A DNA stretch of 64,000 nucleotides from G958295935 sp965224235 (GTDB taxonomy: Bacteria; Chloroflexota; Dehalococcoidia; Lucifugimonadales; Lucifugimonadaceae), in assembly GCA_965224235.1 (NCBI GenBank), contig CBDCYP010000002.1:992001-1056000 (forward strand), read 5' to 3'. This document shows positions 9,254 through 18,305 of this stretch, piece by piece. The notes under the pieces were generated by a model. It saw only the letters and a list, made by a program, of their open reading frames with translations. It made no database searches and was not told where the DNA came from. The translations under genes and the position numbers were made by a program. How positions within the stretch are numbered: the stretch's first letter is position 1; every line of letters begins with the position of its first letter.

Positions 9254-9676
9254 ATGCTCGGTCAAGTACATGATCACATTGTTAGCGAACTTGGCGAGAG
9301 CAGTCGTACGGACACCATTTTCGTCCTTACCGCGATTCTGTTCAACCTGATAGTCCTTGGTATCAACTCCGCTGTATCAACAAGCGCCGCAGAAGGAGAC
9401 GCTACTACCACATACGACCTCGTATTGACTGTATTTGTCGTGTTGACGGTATTGGTCAACATCATCGCAGTTGCAGGATTGATCTTCGGCAGACGCACCC
9501 GAAGCATGCTTCTAGGTGGACTGATAGCGATGTATCGTGACAACGATGTCGATAAGTACTACGCTCCGTCTCTGGTGTCGAACTACCGGATTCGTTATCT
9601 TCTCTTTTCCGGAGTGATCGTGACACTCGCAGTCACGGCGATCGTAGTCCCCTTTATCATCCGCTTCACCTCATAG
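9254..9676 (+). CDS. Small membrane protein, first copy of a tandem pair
   Basis: A 140-residue protein with four predicted membrane segments (about residues 22-40, 54-77, 79-86 region, and 113-135) separated by an Asp/Thr-rich loop and a basic RRTRSM patch. The family is not recognised; it has no catalytic motif. An AGAGG ribosome binding site precedes the ATG by about 9 bases. The protein is identical to the copy at 10101 until the last residues (RFTS here, RFTVTV there), because the duplication boundary cuts through the stop region. Confidence 0.7.
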   Translation: MLGQVHDHIVSELGESSRTDTIFVLTAILFNLIVLGINSAVSTSAAEGDATTTYDLVLTVFVVLTVLVNIIAVAGLIFGRRTRSMLLGGLIAMYRDNDVDKYYAPSLVSNYRIRYLLFSGVIVTLAVTAIVVPFIIRFTS

Positions 9677-9837
9677 GCTTGGGGCGGGCAAAACGCAAAA
9701 TACTCCTCTGGTGTCCCGCCGTGGGCCTCCTCGTATTTTGTGCGCTGGCGATCTTCTCCTTTGGTATGATCTATCTGCCGGCTGCGCTTGTGCTACTTGT
9801 CGCAGCCGTCACCGACTCAAGAAGCCAAGCCGCATAA
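9671..9837 (+). pseudogene. Headless second copy of the 8562 membrane-protein gene
   Basis: This is the duplicated 3' end of the upstream gene: it encodes the last ~50 residues (AKRKILLWCPAV...VAAVTDSRSQAA) and the same TAA. It has no start of its own and arose when the 847-bp unit was duplicated. Confidence 0.8.
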
Positions 9838-10100
9838 CATGTAATATCCGATACCGCCGTCCCCACACGATCCCGGTCCATTATCATGACGTCCAACATC
9901 GGTCAGACCCGATTCGTCCTCCCCGACCCCGATCGGGGAACCACAGGGCGCTCGGAAGGGGTTGGTCTGCGAGACCCTGAACGACCGTCTAGTACCTTCC
10001 CCCGTCAGCCGGTTGTACTCGCCTGGTCAGGTGTTCCCAAGAACGCCCCGCCCGCCACTTCCTAGCTGCATAACTTTCTACAACAAACAGAGGAATCTAC

Positions 10101-10529
10101 ATGCTCGGTCAAGTACATGATCACATTGTTAGCGAACTTGGCGAGAGCAGTCGTACGGACACCATTTTCGTCCTTACAGCGATTCTGTTCAACCTGATAG
10201 TCCTCGGTATCAACTCCGCTGTATCAACAAGCGCCGCAGAAGGAGACGCTACTACCACATACGACCTCGTATTGACTGTATTTGTCGTGTTGACGGTATT
10301 GGTCAACATCATCGCAGTTGCAGGATTGATCTTCGGCAGACGCACCCGAAGCATGCTTCTAGGTGGACTGATAGCGATGTATCGTGACAACGATGTCGAT
10401 AAGTACTACGCTCCGTCTCTGGTGTCGAACTACCGGATTCGTTATCTTCTCTTTTCCGGAGTTATCGTGACACTCGCAGTCACGGCGATCGTAGTCCCCT
10501 TTATCATCCGCTTCACCGTTACAGTGTGA
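10101..10529 (+). CDS. Small membrane protein, second copy of a tandem pair
   Basis: A 142-residue paralogue of the 9254 protein. All three base changes between the copies are synonymous (for example ACC/ACA for Thr), which suggests a recent duplication under protein-level constraint or simply too little time. The C-terminal tail VTV is probably the original one, since the first copy's end is at the duplication junction. Function unknown. Confidence 0.7.
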   Translation: MLGQVHDHIVSELGESSRTDTIFVLTAILFNLIVLGINSAVSTSAAEGDATTTYDLVLTVFVVLTVLVNIIAVAGLIFGRRTRSMLLGGLIAMYRDNDVDKYYAPSLVSNYRIRYLLFSGVIVTLAVTAIVVPFIIRFTVTV

Positions 10530-10697
10530 ACCGCACCGCACAATACTTGCGGAGTAAAACGGATTCCATGATCCGGTCCCTGCTTCGATGGCGGGCGCTA
10601 TCTCACTGTCCAGCCACGAAGTCCGAATAGGTCCGGTGGAACAGAAAACGCGGCCCGAGCGTCTTTACATGAACCACAATGGGACAGGGGCCTTCTC

Positions 10698-11692
10698 ATG
10701 ATAAAGAAGCTCAAGGCTACCCTCGCGGTTGTCGCCCTTTTGGGGTTTCCAATCGGATGCGGCGTCGGTGGGGACTCTCCAACTGTGAAACGAGACGGCG
10801 TAACGCCGATCTCCAAACCTGCGGAACCTGACAGTCTGACGCCGGTTCCCAAACCCGTGGAACCTGACAGCGCCACGCCGACGCCCAAGGGCGTCTGGGT
10901 CGTGCCATGGCCGGTCAGTTGGCCGGCGGCGCCGTTGCCGGTCATGTGGCTGGAGCACCAGAGCGGACCGGCTCGGGGATCTCCTCAAAGGTATTGCTGG
11001 CAGTTCGAGGATGCGGCTGATCCCGTCTACGAAGAGTACACCATCTGGTCAGGAGTCCGTGAATACCCTGAGACCCCTCTCGGGGCGCACATCCCCATCA
11101 CAATCGACGCCGAAACGAGGCCAAGCAAGATGTTCGCCCAGATGTTCACTCGGCCGGGCGCCATCATGGCGGGTGGTTTGAGGCGCCTGTCGACGACCTC
11201 TCCAGGGCTCGACCTGGCGGGCTTGGGTCCCGTCCCGGTGTCTACAACATTCGTCTGATCGGTCATTGGCAGGACAACAGAGTCGCCTACGAGTTTGGCC
11301 TGAGCATTCCCGGTATCGTCAAGCTGAATTCTCAGTGTAGTCAGACGCTTGCCGACGCCGACCCGATCCTGTCGCTGGAATCACTCGACGATCGACTGCG
11401 CACGGCCCCGGACAGCGCCAACAGCGGCGGCTGTAGTTTCAACAAGCCCATTGCCCATGTCTCGTTGACGTTGCATAACGCCGACTTCGGGCCCTATACG
11501 GAGACGTTCCGTATCGACCCGCCGTCGGTCAGCGTCCCGTTTCCGCTAAGGGACGGCATGGCCTCGGAAAAGACTGGGGAGCCGTTGCCACCCGGTGAAT
11601 ACTCGCGCCAAATGGTTGCGATCTCCGAAGACGGACAGGAACTGCAAATCCGCTGGGGCTCCCCCGATGTCGTCACTCTGGGCGATCCGTGA
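10698..11692 (+). pseudogene. Lipoprotein gene split by a frameshift
   Basis: The first frame (10698-11258) encodes a lipoprotein signal peptide (KKLKATLAVVALLGFPIGCG, lipidated Cys about residue 21), a linker with repeated KPAEPDS / KPVEPDS units, then a domain with PVMWLEHQSG and RYCWQFEDA. From about 11162 the sequence continues convincingly in another frame (WFEAPVDDL, GVYNIRLIGHWQDN, VAYEFGLSIPGIV, then HVSLTLHNADFGPYTETFRIDPP) to TGA at 11692. The two parts together make about 331 residues with one base out of step. The shift must lie between a stop in the second frame at 11060-11062 and the first frame's stop at 11256-11258. The family is not recognised. It may be a real mutation or an assembly error. 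Confidence 0.7.
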
Positions 11693-11742
11693 GCCGGCTG
11701 GGGGCGATCCGTTGAACGGCGGAGCCTGACGGTGACTCTCGG

Positions 11743-11862
11743 CACGACGGTTCAGATCTACTCAACGCCGCCACGGCGCTGGAGCACGGTCTGACCGTCG
11801 TTACCCGCGATGTCCGGCAGTTCGAGCCGACGGGAGTCCCTACAGTAAGTCCTTTCGAGTAG
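11743..11862 (+). pseudogene. C-terminal remnant of a VapC-like PIN toxin
   Basis: The frame reads DLLNAATALEHGLTVVTRDV then RQFEPTGVPTVSPFE and stops with TAG at 11860. This is the conserved C-terminal part of VapC ribonucleases, including the acidic residue before LLNAATAL and the T-R-(D/N)-V motif. The first two thirds of the gene and the antitoxin are missing. It marks a decayed toxin-antitoxin locus. Confidence 0.7.
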
Positions 11863-12044
11863 GTGACAAGCCTCATCCACGTATCCGACCTCAGCCCACT
11901 GCCATCTTGAGACCGGTCTGTACCGGGGCTTCTCATGTAGATACCCATGTGCCAGGTCGTTCAGCGGGTGGTGGATGTTGGCCAGATATGGTTGCGCGTG
12001 GAGGGGGACCAGGTGATAGCCTCATGCCATTCAACGACGAGTAT

Positions 12045-12350
12045 TCACGGGCGCTGCTCGGCGAGTTGGCATTCGATGCGACGTTTACGAGTGTCGACAA
12101 GGTTGCAAGGCAGCTCATTTGCTTCCGGTCCGTGCGCGACCTCCTCTCCAATCCATTCCACTGTCTCTCGCCACCAAGCTTCCCTGAACAAGTGAGCAAT
12201 GGTGAGACCAATCATATTAAGTAGATTATCTTTGAGGACCCACCTGCAATCGATGGGATCTTCCTGATACCACATACACAGGCCACAGTCAGGGTAGCGG
12301 CGTGGTGGCTCTGGTGGACCATAGGCAAAGACTGACGGTACGTCCGACAC
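12045..12350 (-). CDS. Hypothetical protein
   Basis: A minus-strand frame of 101 residues from a GTG at 12350. It has protein-like features: a Pro-rich start, YPDCGLCMWYQEDP, then an amphipathic segment HLFREAWWRETVEWIGEEVAH. The pattern (LC-x-W/Y ... W-x-E-x-W-x-G-E-E) looks like small conserved proteins found in various bacteria, but I cannot name the family with confidence. No neighbour helps. It could be a chance frame. Confidence 0.35.
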   Translation of the reverse strand: MSDVPSVFAYGPPEPPRRYPDCGLCMWYQEDPIDCRWVLKDNLLNMIGLTIAHLFREAWWRETVEWIGEEVAHGPEANELPCNLVDTRKRRIECQLAEQRP

Positions 12351-12617
12351 TCCGCTGTCAGCATCCGTATCTTGATTCGCTGTCGTGCGCGGGATTGAGC
12401 CTCATATGTAGGTCGAAGTGTCCCGGGTTAGTCTCTAGCCTCGGCGAGGACCTCGTCCCTTCGGCTTGTGGCAGCAAACAACGTATTGTCCGACGGAGCC
12501 AGTTTGGCGTGAATGTCATTGAAGTGTGAAGCAGTAGTTAGCATGCGGGAACTCCCCCGTATTTGTACTTGCGCAATTATACGCCCACGGCCCCTTCAAT
12601 TAGCGGAGTATCACTTG

Positions 12618-13118
12618 GAGGGTGTCTGATAAGTCTTGTATCACCTTGAGCGAAGCCTAAGGGCCAAGGGTCAACTGAGTGGGCGTTCCCGGCTCGCAGA
12701 CGTTAGATTCTTCGACTTCGCTCAGAATGACAGTAAATTGCCCTCAGTACGACAGTAATTTGCGGTCAGTACGACAGTAATTGCGGTCAGAATCGCTATG
12801 GCGTTGCGAAGACCACACCAGGTGATGAAAGTGGGGCGCCGTCTCGCGGCCGCGGGGCAGGCGGGTTTGAAGAGCCTGTTTCAAAGGTCCTTTGCGTATG
12901 TTCGTATCGACCGCCATGCGACGTTATTCCCCTTTTCATGGGAATAACGAGATTGTTATACGTCGTCGTTCTCTGAGTTACGGCGCAAATCGAAATATGA
13001 AAAATTGTCACTTCGGAGATCCAAGGTTTCTGAAACACGCTCTTGAAACCCGCCACTACGATACGACACGGAAGCAGTGTCCATTTTCAGAGGAATGACA
13101 TTTGTTTTTGACACCCTC
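12618..13118. mobile_element. Longer MITE-like element with GAGGGTGTC ends
   Basis: GAGGGTGTCTGATAAGTC at 12618 matches the left end of the element at 8271, and tttttgacaccctc at 13105-13118 matches its right end in reverse complement. The interior shares the cttcgctcagaatgac motif (about 12714) but is about 500 bp, so it has probably received extra DNA, including 22-bp repeats. Confidence 0.6.
12729..12790. repeat. Three 22-bp tandem repeats
   Basis: Three units of about 22 bases, each beginning gacagtaa and containing a gcggtcag-like end, lie head to tail inside the larger MITE. No function is evident. Confidence 0.7.
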
Positions 13119-13391
13119 TAAAAGATTTAACCTCCGGAATCACAATCAAGCGGACCACGGTTTTAGCCGGAATAGCGGGCTCGAATCGTATTCGCGTTGC
13201 CAGCCGCACTCCAACCATTGGGAAAGCAGGCGTAGGGCCGTCTCTCTTCATCGTTGGGGCCTTCGCCGGGACGACAGGTGTGGAGATGCACATTCCGTTG
13301 ACCCGTGACAGGAGAAGTTGGTTCTGGTCCCGCGCCCGTTGGGGTTGGAGTATGGGAATCAGGCTATTGGCAAATACCCGTTGTTCCCGTC

Positions 13392-13427
13392 CCCGGTCTT
13401 CCCCGTTCGGAGTCGGGGAAGACCGGG
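13392..13427. terminator. Strong hairpin downstream of the FtsX-type gene
   Basis: CCCGGTCTTCCCC (13392-13404) pairs perfectly with GGGGAAGACCGGG (13415-13427). It lies about 75 bases beyond the stop of the minus-strand permease gene. There is no T-run, so it may be an RNA 3'-end protector or a member of the dispersed tccccga/tcggggaa palindrome family rather than an intrinsic terminator. Confidence 0.45.
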
Positions 13428-13501
13428 TGATGGCCGGGGAAGGGGATGTAGGATGACCGCCCGGAGATGTCGGCCAGGCAAGGTGAGCGCAGACTGGCGC
13501 C

Positions 13502-16500
13502 CTATTCGTATCGCAGGGCTTCGGCTGGGTAGATTCGCGACGCCTGGATGGCCGGTACGAGGGTCGTCACCATCGAAAAGACCCACGCAACGGCCACGAT
13601 GATGGCGACCGTTAACCACGGCACCGAGAAACTGATGCCTTCGAATTCCTGATTTATATCGTTCAACAAATTCCACGAGACCACCGAACCGAGGGCGATG
13701 CCAAGTCCGATGCCCAAAAAGGCGATCAGTGATGACTCCACGAGGAAGCTCGTCCGGATCATCGACGCCCTGAATCCTATAGCGCGTAACATGCCGATAG
13801 CCTGCCGGCGCTCCACCACGGCCCGGAACGACACGACGCCGAGGGACGCCACTCCAACGAGCAGCCCAAGACCCATGTAGCCTTGGAATAGCTGGTTGAA
13901 TGCCTTATTGGCGCTAAGTTCCTGATTGATCCGGTCTATCGTCAACGTTGCGTCGAGGTTGTTGCCAAGGAATGCTGTCTCGAGCGCCGACGAGACCGCG
14001 TCGGGGTCGGCCCCCGGCGACAGCCGGAACCGATATGTCGTTAGAGGTATGTTCCCTTTCGCAAGTTCGTCTAACACGTCCACGCTGCCAAGCAAGAGAG
14101 AACCGTCGAAGCCGAGCGGGTCGACGATCCCGACCACCGTCTTTTCGATCGGCGCTCCAGAGCCCAGGGGAGGCCGAATTTCGAGTCGAAATGCCTCGAT
14201 AACCTCGGGGTCATCGGGGGCGATTCCCTCCACTTTGAACTGTGAAACGAACTGCCCGCCAAACCCGCCATCAGTTGGCAGCACGCCGGCGCCTGCGATC
14301 ACGAGGTCAGGATTAGCAGCGACCGCCGCCCATATCTCCTGCTCGGTTGCGCCGTATTGAGGGTCGAAGTGAGTCAGTTCCCACCTGTTCGTAGCGAAAA
14401 TCGACTCTTCGAATCCTGCAATACCAAGTTGCCGGAACCTGCGTTCTTCTATCTCCTCGCCGAGATATGGGCCAAGCTGCCGCGCCTCGGCGGACAGGCC
14501 GGCGGAACCGCCGACTACCTCGAAATCGCCCGGGTTCAGATTCTCTGCCGACTCGATGGCGGCGTTAATGTCGTCGATCGGCAGTTCTCTGCTGATCGTG
14601 GCCTCGATGTCGTATCCGCCGTTGATTCGATCCACGTTATTGACGATGGTGTTGCTGAACGCCTCATTAATCACGGCGAACACCATCAGAGTGAACACGA
14701 TCAATGCGAACATCGCCACGGTAAGCCCCGTGCGGAATTTGGCCTGCATCGGATAAGCCAGCGCCGCTTTCAGCACCGGGCGCAGACCTCCGACGGAGCC
14801 GAGGAAGCGGTTGACCGGCCAGAAGATGACTTCCGAGTTGTACATGACGACCCAGACGGCCGCCGCGGTGACGAACACGCCCGAAAGGATGAACATCTCG
14901 ATGTTGCCTTCCAGTTCACCCGTCAGCCAGTTGAGGGAGTCGAATGGCAAAAGCCAAAACGTCAGGAGCAGGGCGCCTATGAACGAATACGAAATTCTGG
15001 AGACCACCTCGTCCCGCAGGGATGTTCTGCCCAGGAAGCTCCGCAGCGCCATTCCCACCCCAACTATGGCCAGCGACGCTCCTATCGAGAAGTAGGCTGA
15101 TGAAGACGTGTTTACCCCAACGACCGCCAGGATGACCCCGAGTATCGCCAACTCCCAGCCGATGCGGATGTAGGGCGAGAGCAGTCTGATCACGGCGATA
15201 ACGATAAGGAGCAGCCACACGGGAGGAATCAACGCGCCCAGAGCCCAAAGGATCCTGATGCGCCTGCCTCGAATCCCAAGATAGAGCTGATATGCCGGCG
15301 CGATGAGGGCCTGGCCCAGGCTGCGCAGTTGGCGTCTGAGGTCCGGCTTCGTTTTAGGAACGAACTCCTCAGGCAGGCCGCGGATCGCGACCGCAATATT
15401 CAACTTGCTCACGCGGTATGCGGACACCGTGACCGTGATGAGCGTGATCACCATTCCGGCTGAAAACGCAAGCAACACCGACCGGGGGTGAAGGCCGTAT
15501 CGAATGGTGAAATCTACGTCTTCAGGGAGGATTTGGGACAGAATCCGCACCAGTCCCAGACTGGCGAGAATGCCCAACACAACACCTGCGACGGACGCCG
15601 CAAAGGCATAGGCCGCGCCTTCGAATACGAACGACTGGACGAGTTGGCGGCGCTTCGTGCCGATGGCGCGCGCGATCCCCATCTCGGTTGTGCGGGACGA
15701 CGCCAGCATGACGAAAACGAGGAAAATCAGCAGCAACCCCACCATTATGGAAAATGACCCGAATATCCCGAATATCGTCGTGAAGAAACTACCCACGAGG
15801 TCGGCGATTTCAAGCAGACCGGTTTTCACCTCACTGACGCGCAATATCTCGAGCTCAGCCAGCATGAACGTTGTGGCCAGCGCCAGGTCGGAACGGCCGG
15901 CCTCCTCGAGCGCAATTACAACCGATCCCGCGACGAACGGATCGGTCATAGCCTTACGAAACTCCCTGGTCGCAGACGTCTGCGACTCAAGTTCCGTCAC
16001 GAGTTCCGTCAAGTCGCTTTTGACGCTGGCTCGAATATCCGCGTCGTTGGCTGCAATGTAATCGTTTAAGAGGGCGACCATGGCGGGGTCGCTCAACGTT
16101 GCGAATAACTCTTCAGCGACCTCGTTATCGGTGAACTCCAGCTGCAGATCGGCGGCCACGTCTTTGGACAGATCGGCGCTCGGGCGCGAACCGCCGGTCA
16201 GCGATATTTCGATACGGTTGGCCAGCCCCTCGCGGTCCAACAATTCCTGCAACGCGTCGAGCCGCACAAGACCCACGGCAGAATTCGTGCCGTCTCCTCG
16301 CGTGCCTGCCAACCCGACACCTATGACAACCGCGGATACCGTGAATCGGTGTTCACCGGTCGGCGCAATGACCATCAGTTCGTCGCCTGCCGATGCATCG
16401 AGGTCGTCTGCCATGCCCTCGTTCAGCAGAATGTCGCGCTCGCCCAACGACCCAACCGGGAACGCCTTGCCGTCGGACGTCCTGATCTCGTCGAAACCGC

Positions 16501-16984
16501 CCATCCGCGTAGGATCGAGCCCCAACAGAGGCGCGCCCACCGAGGTCATATCGTTTCCGGAATTCAATATGGGTAGATCAATTCGTATCTGCGGCATGGC
16601 CCCGTCAACCCGGCTGTCGCCATCAACCGACGCCAGCACGGCGCCCGCCTGTTCGACGGTCAGGAATTCATCACCGAACCCGGCAAAGGTCGGCGACTCC
16701 ACGACGATGTCGGTAGCGCCCAGCGAATCGAGGGCGCCGTTTCTGATGAGGGAACTGACCGTGTCGCCGAGGGCGAGGGCCGACGTGATGATGGCCGTGC
16801 TAAGCATGAGGCCGACGATGATCAACACGGTCTGAGCCCGGCGCCTGGGGATGTTGCGCAGGCCTAGCTTGAACAGGACTGGATTGCGGCGCGCAAAGAA
16901 CCCCAGGATTGCCAAGAAGACCAGAAGGGCGGCGACCACACCGACGGTGAGGCCGCCCATCGGTACTCCGAACAGGTTTTCCAT
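13502..16984 (-). CDS. FtsX/MacB-like ABC transporter permease, two-module
   Basis: A 1160-residue membrane protein. After an N-terminal membrane segment (about 10-30) and RNIPRRRAQTVLIIVGL (the usual start of FtsX-family modules), a large extracytoplasmic domain follows. Then come a first FtsX domain (about 385-520, with SSRTTEMGIARAIGTKRRQLVQSF), a middle stretch of extra membrane segments, a second extracytoplasmic domain, and a second FtsX domain at the end (VVERRQAIGMLRAIGF to IYPAEALRYE). Proteins of this kind drive lipoprotein, peptide or antibiotic export. It follows its ATPase by six bases, so the two form an operon. The long middle membrane region makes it larger than most relatives. 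Confidence 0.9.
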   Translation of the reverse strand: MENLFGVPMGGLTVGVVAALLVFLAILGFFARRNPVLFKLGLRNIPRRRAQTVLIIVGLMLSTAIITSALALGDTVSSLIRNGALDSLGATDIVVESPTFAGFGDEFLTVEQAGAVLASVDGDSRVDGAMPQIRIDLPILNSGNDMTSVGAPLLGLDPTRMGGFDEIRTSDGKAFPVGSLGERDILLNEGMADDLDASAGDELMVIAPTGEHRFTVSAVVIGVGLAGTRGDGTNSAVGLVRLDALQELLDREGLANRIEISLTGGSRPSADLSKDVAADLQLEFTDNEVAEELFATLSDPAMVALLNDYIAANDADIRASVKSDLTELVTELESQTSATREFRKAMTDPFVAGSVVIALEEAGRSDLALATTFMLAELEILRVSEVKTGLLEIADLVGSFFTTIFGIFGSFSIMVGLLLIFLVFVMLASSRTTEMGIARAIGTKRRQLVQSFVFEGAAYAFAASVAGVVLGILASLGLVRILSQILPEDVDFTIRYGLHPRSVLLAFSAGMVITLITVTVSAYRVSKLNIAVAIRGLPEEFVPKTKPDLRRQLRSLGQALIAPAYQLYLGIRGRRIRILWALGALIPPVWLLLIVIAVIRLLSPYIRIGWELAILGVILAVVGVNTSSSAYFSIGASLAIVGVGMALRSFLGRTSLRDEVVSRISYSFIGALLLTFWLLPFDSLNWLTGELEGNIEMFILSGVFVTAAAVWVVMYNSEVIFWPVNRFLGSVGGLRPVLKAALAYPMQAKFRTGLTVAMFALIVFTLMVFAVINEAFSNTIVNNVDRINGGYDIEATISRELPIDDINAAIESAENLNPGDFEVVGGSAGLSAEARQLGPYLGEEIEERRFRQLGIAGFEESIFATNRWELTHFDPQYGATEQEIWAAVAANPDLVIAGAGVLPTDGGFGGQFVSQFKVEGIAPDDPEVIEAFRLEIRPPLGSGAPIEKTVVGIVDPLGFDGSLLLGSVDVLDELAKGNIPLTTYRFRLSPGADPDAVSSALETAFLGNNLDATLTIDRINQELSANKAFNQLFQGYMGLGLLVGVASLGVVSFRAVVERRQAIGMLRAIGFRASMIRTSFLVESSLIAFLGIGLGIALGSVVSWNLLNDINQEFEGISFSVPWLTVAIIVAVAWVFSMVTTLVPAIQASRIYPAEALRYE

Positions 16985-16990
16985 AGTGCG

Positions 16991-17746
16991 CTAACCCGCC
17001 CTGTTCTTGCCGTCGTGCTCGATCTGACCGTCACGCATGCGCACAATGCGCCCGGCCCTTTCGCCCACCTCCTGGGTGTGGGTCACGATCACGAAAGTCT
17101 GGTCATTTTCTTCGTTGAGGCGGCAAAGCAGGTTCATAACGTCGTTGGCGTTTTCGCTGTCCAGATTGCCGGTCGGCTCGTCAGCCCACACAATTGAGGG
17201 CTCGTTCACGAGCGCACGTGCAATGGTCACCCTCTGTTGCTGTCCGCCGGATAGCTCGCCTGGCTTGTGATCCGCCCAATCCGCCATGCCGACTTCAGCG
17301 AGCCGCTCCCGGGCGATCTCCCGGGCGCGCCCCGGCTTCTGTCCCGAAATGAGAAGTGGCATCTCGACGTTTTCGAGGGCGCTGAGCACCGGCAGCAGGT
17401 TGTAGAGCTGGAAAATGAACCCCATCGACCGAGCCCGATACTCGCTCAGGGCGTCGTCGGGTAGTTCGGCGAGGGTTTGGCCGGCGATGGACACGCGGCC
17501 TGAGTCGAGGATGTCAAGGCCGGACATGCAGTTGAGGAGCGTCGTTTTTCCGGAACCGGACGGCCCCATCACCGCGACCATCTCGCCCCGCATCACCTGC
17601 ATGTCCACCCCCTGCAACGCGTTCACGGAAAGGGTGCGTGACTTATACGTCTTGACTAGCTTCTCCGCGACGATGATCGGTGCCTGATCCAAACGTATCT
17701 CTCCAACTTTCTCTAACGGCGTGACAGCCTCATTTCGACCGCGCAT
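16991..17746 (-). CDS. LolD/MacB-type ABC transporter ATPase
   Basis: A 251-residue ATPase with Walker A GPSGSGKTT (61-69), Q-loop Gln113, signature LSGGQQQR (165-172), Walker B ending in Asp189-Glu190 (WADEPTGNLDS), and the H-loop in VIVTHTQEV. The DEPTGNLDS sequence and the single-domain layout are typical of the LolD/MacB/FtsE group that partners FtsX-like permeases. It is the first gene of a two-gene minus-strand operon. Confidence 0.95.
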   Translation of the reverse strand: MRGRNEAVTPLEKVGEIRLDQAPIIVAEKLVKTYKSRTLSVNALQGVDMQVMRGEMVAVMGPSGSGKTTLLNCMSGLDILDSGRVSIAGQTLAELPDDALSEYRARSMGFIFQLYNLLPVLSALENVEMPLLISGQKPGRAREIARERLAEVGMADWADHKPGELSGGQQQRVTIARALVNEPSIVWADEPTGNLDSENANDVMNLLCRLNEENDQTFVIVTHTQEVGERAGRIVRMRDGQIEHDGKNRAG

Positions 17747-18116
17747 CCAGTCTATTGTAAACTCGAACGGTCAAGAAAATGTCCGCGGGCGTCACACCCT
17801 GCGCCCGGCCCAAGCCTCCCGGCTGCGGCACGTGCCCGCAATCCACCTACCGCCAACGGGCGAATGCCCGCTGCCTTGAGGGCCACCGCGCGCAGTGAAA
17901 AGGCACAACGAATTCACCCTCAGGCCCATGCTCTCCCCCGTCGCAGGGCGCATCCGGCCCGCGCATCGGGCCATCAACGCGGGCCACTAGCGCCTCTGCC
18001 CGGCAGACCCGTTGGCTTCGCGGCTGAGTTGCTTGGTGTTTTACAATCCAAGCGACGAGAAACAGGGCAACACATATGTTGACAACAACATAAATGTTGT
18101 GCAAGATAGAGGAACA
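17747..18116. other. Intergenic region upstream of hicAB
   Basis: This divergent spacer should hold the promoters for the minus-strand exporter and the plus-strand TA module. No gene was seen. The only clear signal is the AT-rich palindromic region at 18072-18100 just before hicA. Confidence 0.4.
18072..18100 (+). promoter_or_regulatory. Candidate HicAB operator
   Basis: ACAACATAAATGTTGT (18085-18100) is a near-perfect palindrome and is preceded by ACATATGT (18072-18079). They lie 17-45 bases before the hicA ATG and stand out as AT-rich in GC-rich DNA. HicB-type antitoxins commonly repress their own operon by binding such palindromes; that use here is an inference. Confidence 0.45.
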
Positions 18117-18305
18117 ATGAACTCAGGAGAGCTCCGACGCTGGCTGAGAAAGCGCGACTGCACGTTCCATACGCACAAGGGCGGCAGCGGACATCTCACC
18201 GTTCGGCTCGGAGAGCGCACCACCCAATTGCCGATGCACGGCGGCCGGAAGGAGTTGGGACGGGGGCTCGTTGCGAAGATCAAGAAAGATTTGGGGTTGG
18301 ACTGA
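18117..18305 (+). CDS. hicA: HicA-type mRNA interferase toxin
   Basis: A 62-residue protein from the ATG at 18117. It has the small double-stranded-RNA-binding-like HicA layout: ELRRWLRKRDCTF, then KGGSGHLTV with the catalytic His (His26), and the end ELGRGLVAKIKKDLGL. HicA toxins cleave mRNA when freed from HicB. The usual G-S-H is here G-S-G-H, a minor variant. Its stop overlaps the hicB start (TGATG), the classic arrangement. Confidence 0.85.
   Translation: MNSGELRRWLRKRDCTFHTHKGGSGHLTVRLGERTTQLPMHGGRKELGRGLVAKIKKDLGLD

Larger units (their letters stand above)
8824..10517. repeat. Tandem duplication of an 847-bp unit
   Basis: Unit 1 (8824-9670) and unit 2 (9671-10517) differ at only about a dozen positions seen by eye. 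Each unit holds the 3' end of the membrane-protein gene at 8562, a non-coding stretch with a tccccga...tcggggaa palindrome, and a complete small membrane-protein gene. Three differences fall in that gene and all are synonymous. Confidence 0.92.
12351..13501. other. Long non-coding stretch with a large MITE and hairpins
   Basis: More than 1 kb without a credible gene. It contains an inverted-repeat element (12618-13118), three 22-bp tandem repeats inside it (12729-12790), and a strong palindrome (13392-13427). Short open frames here have no recognisable features. Confidence 0.5.
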
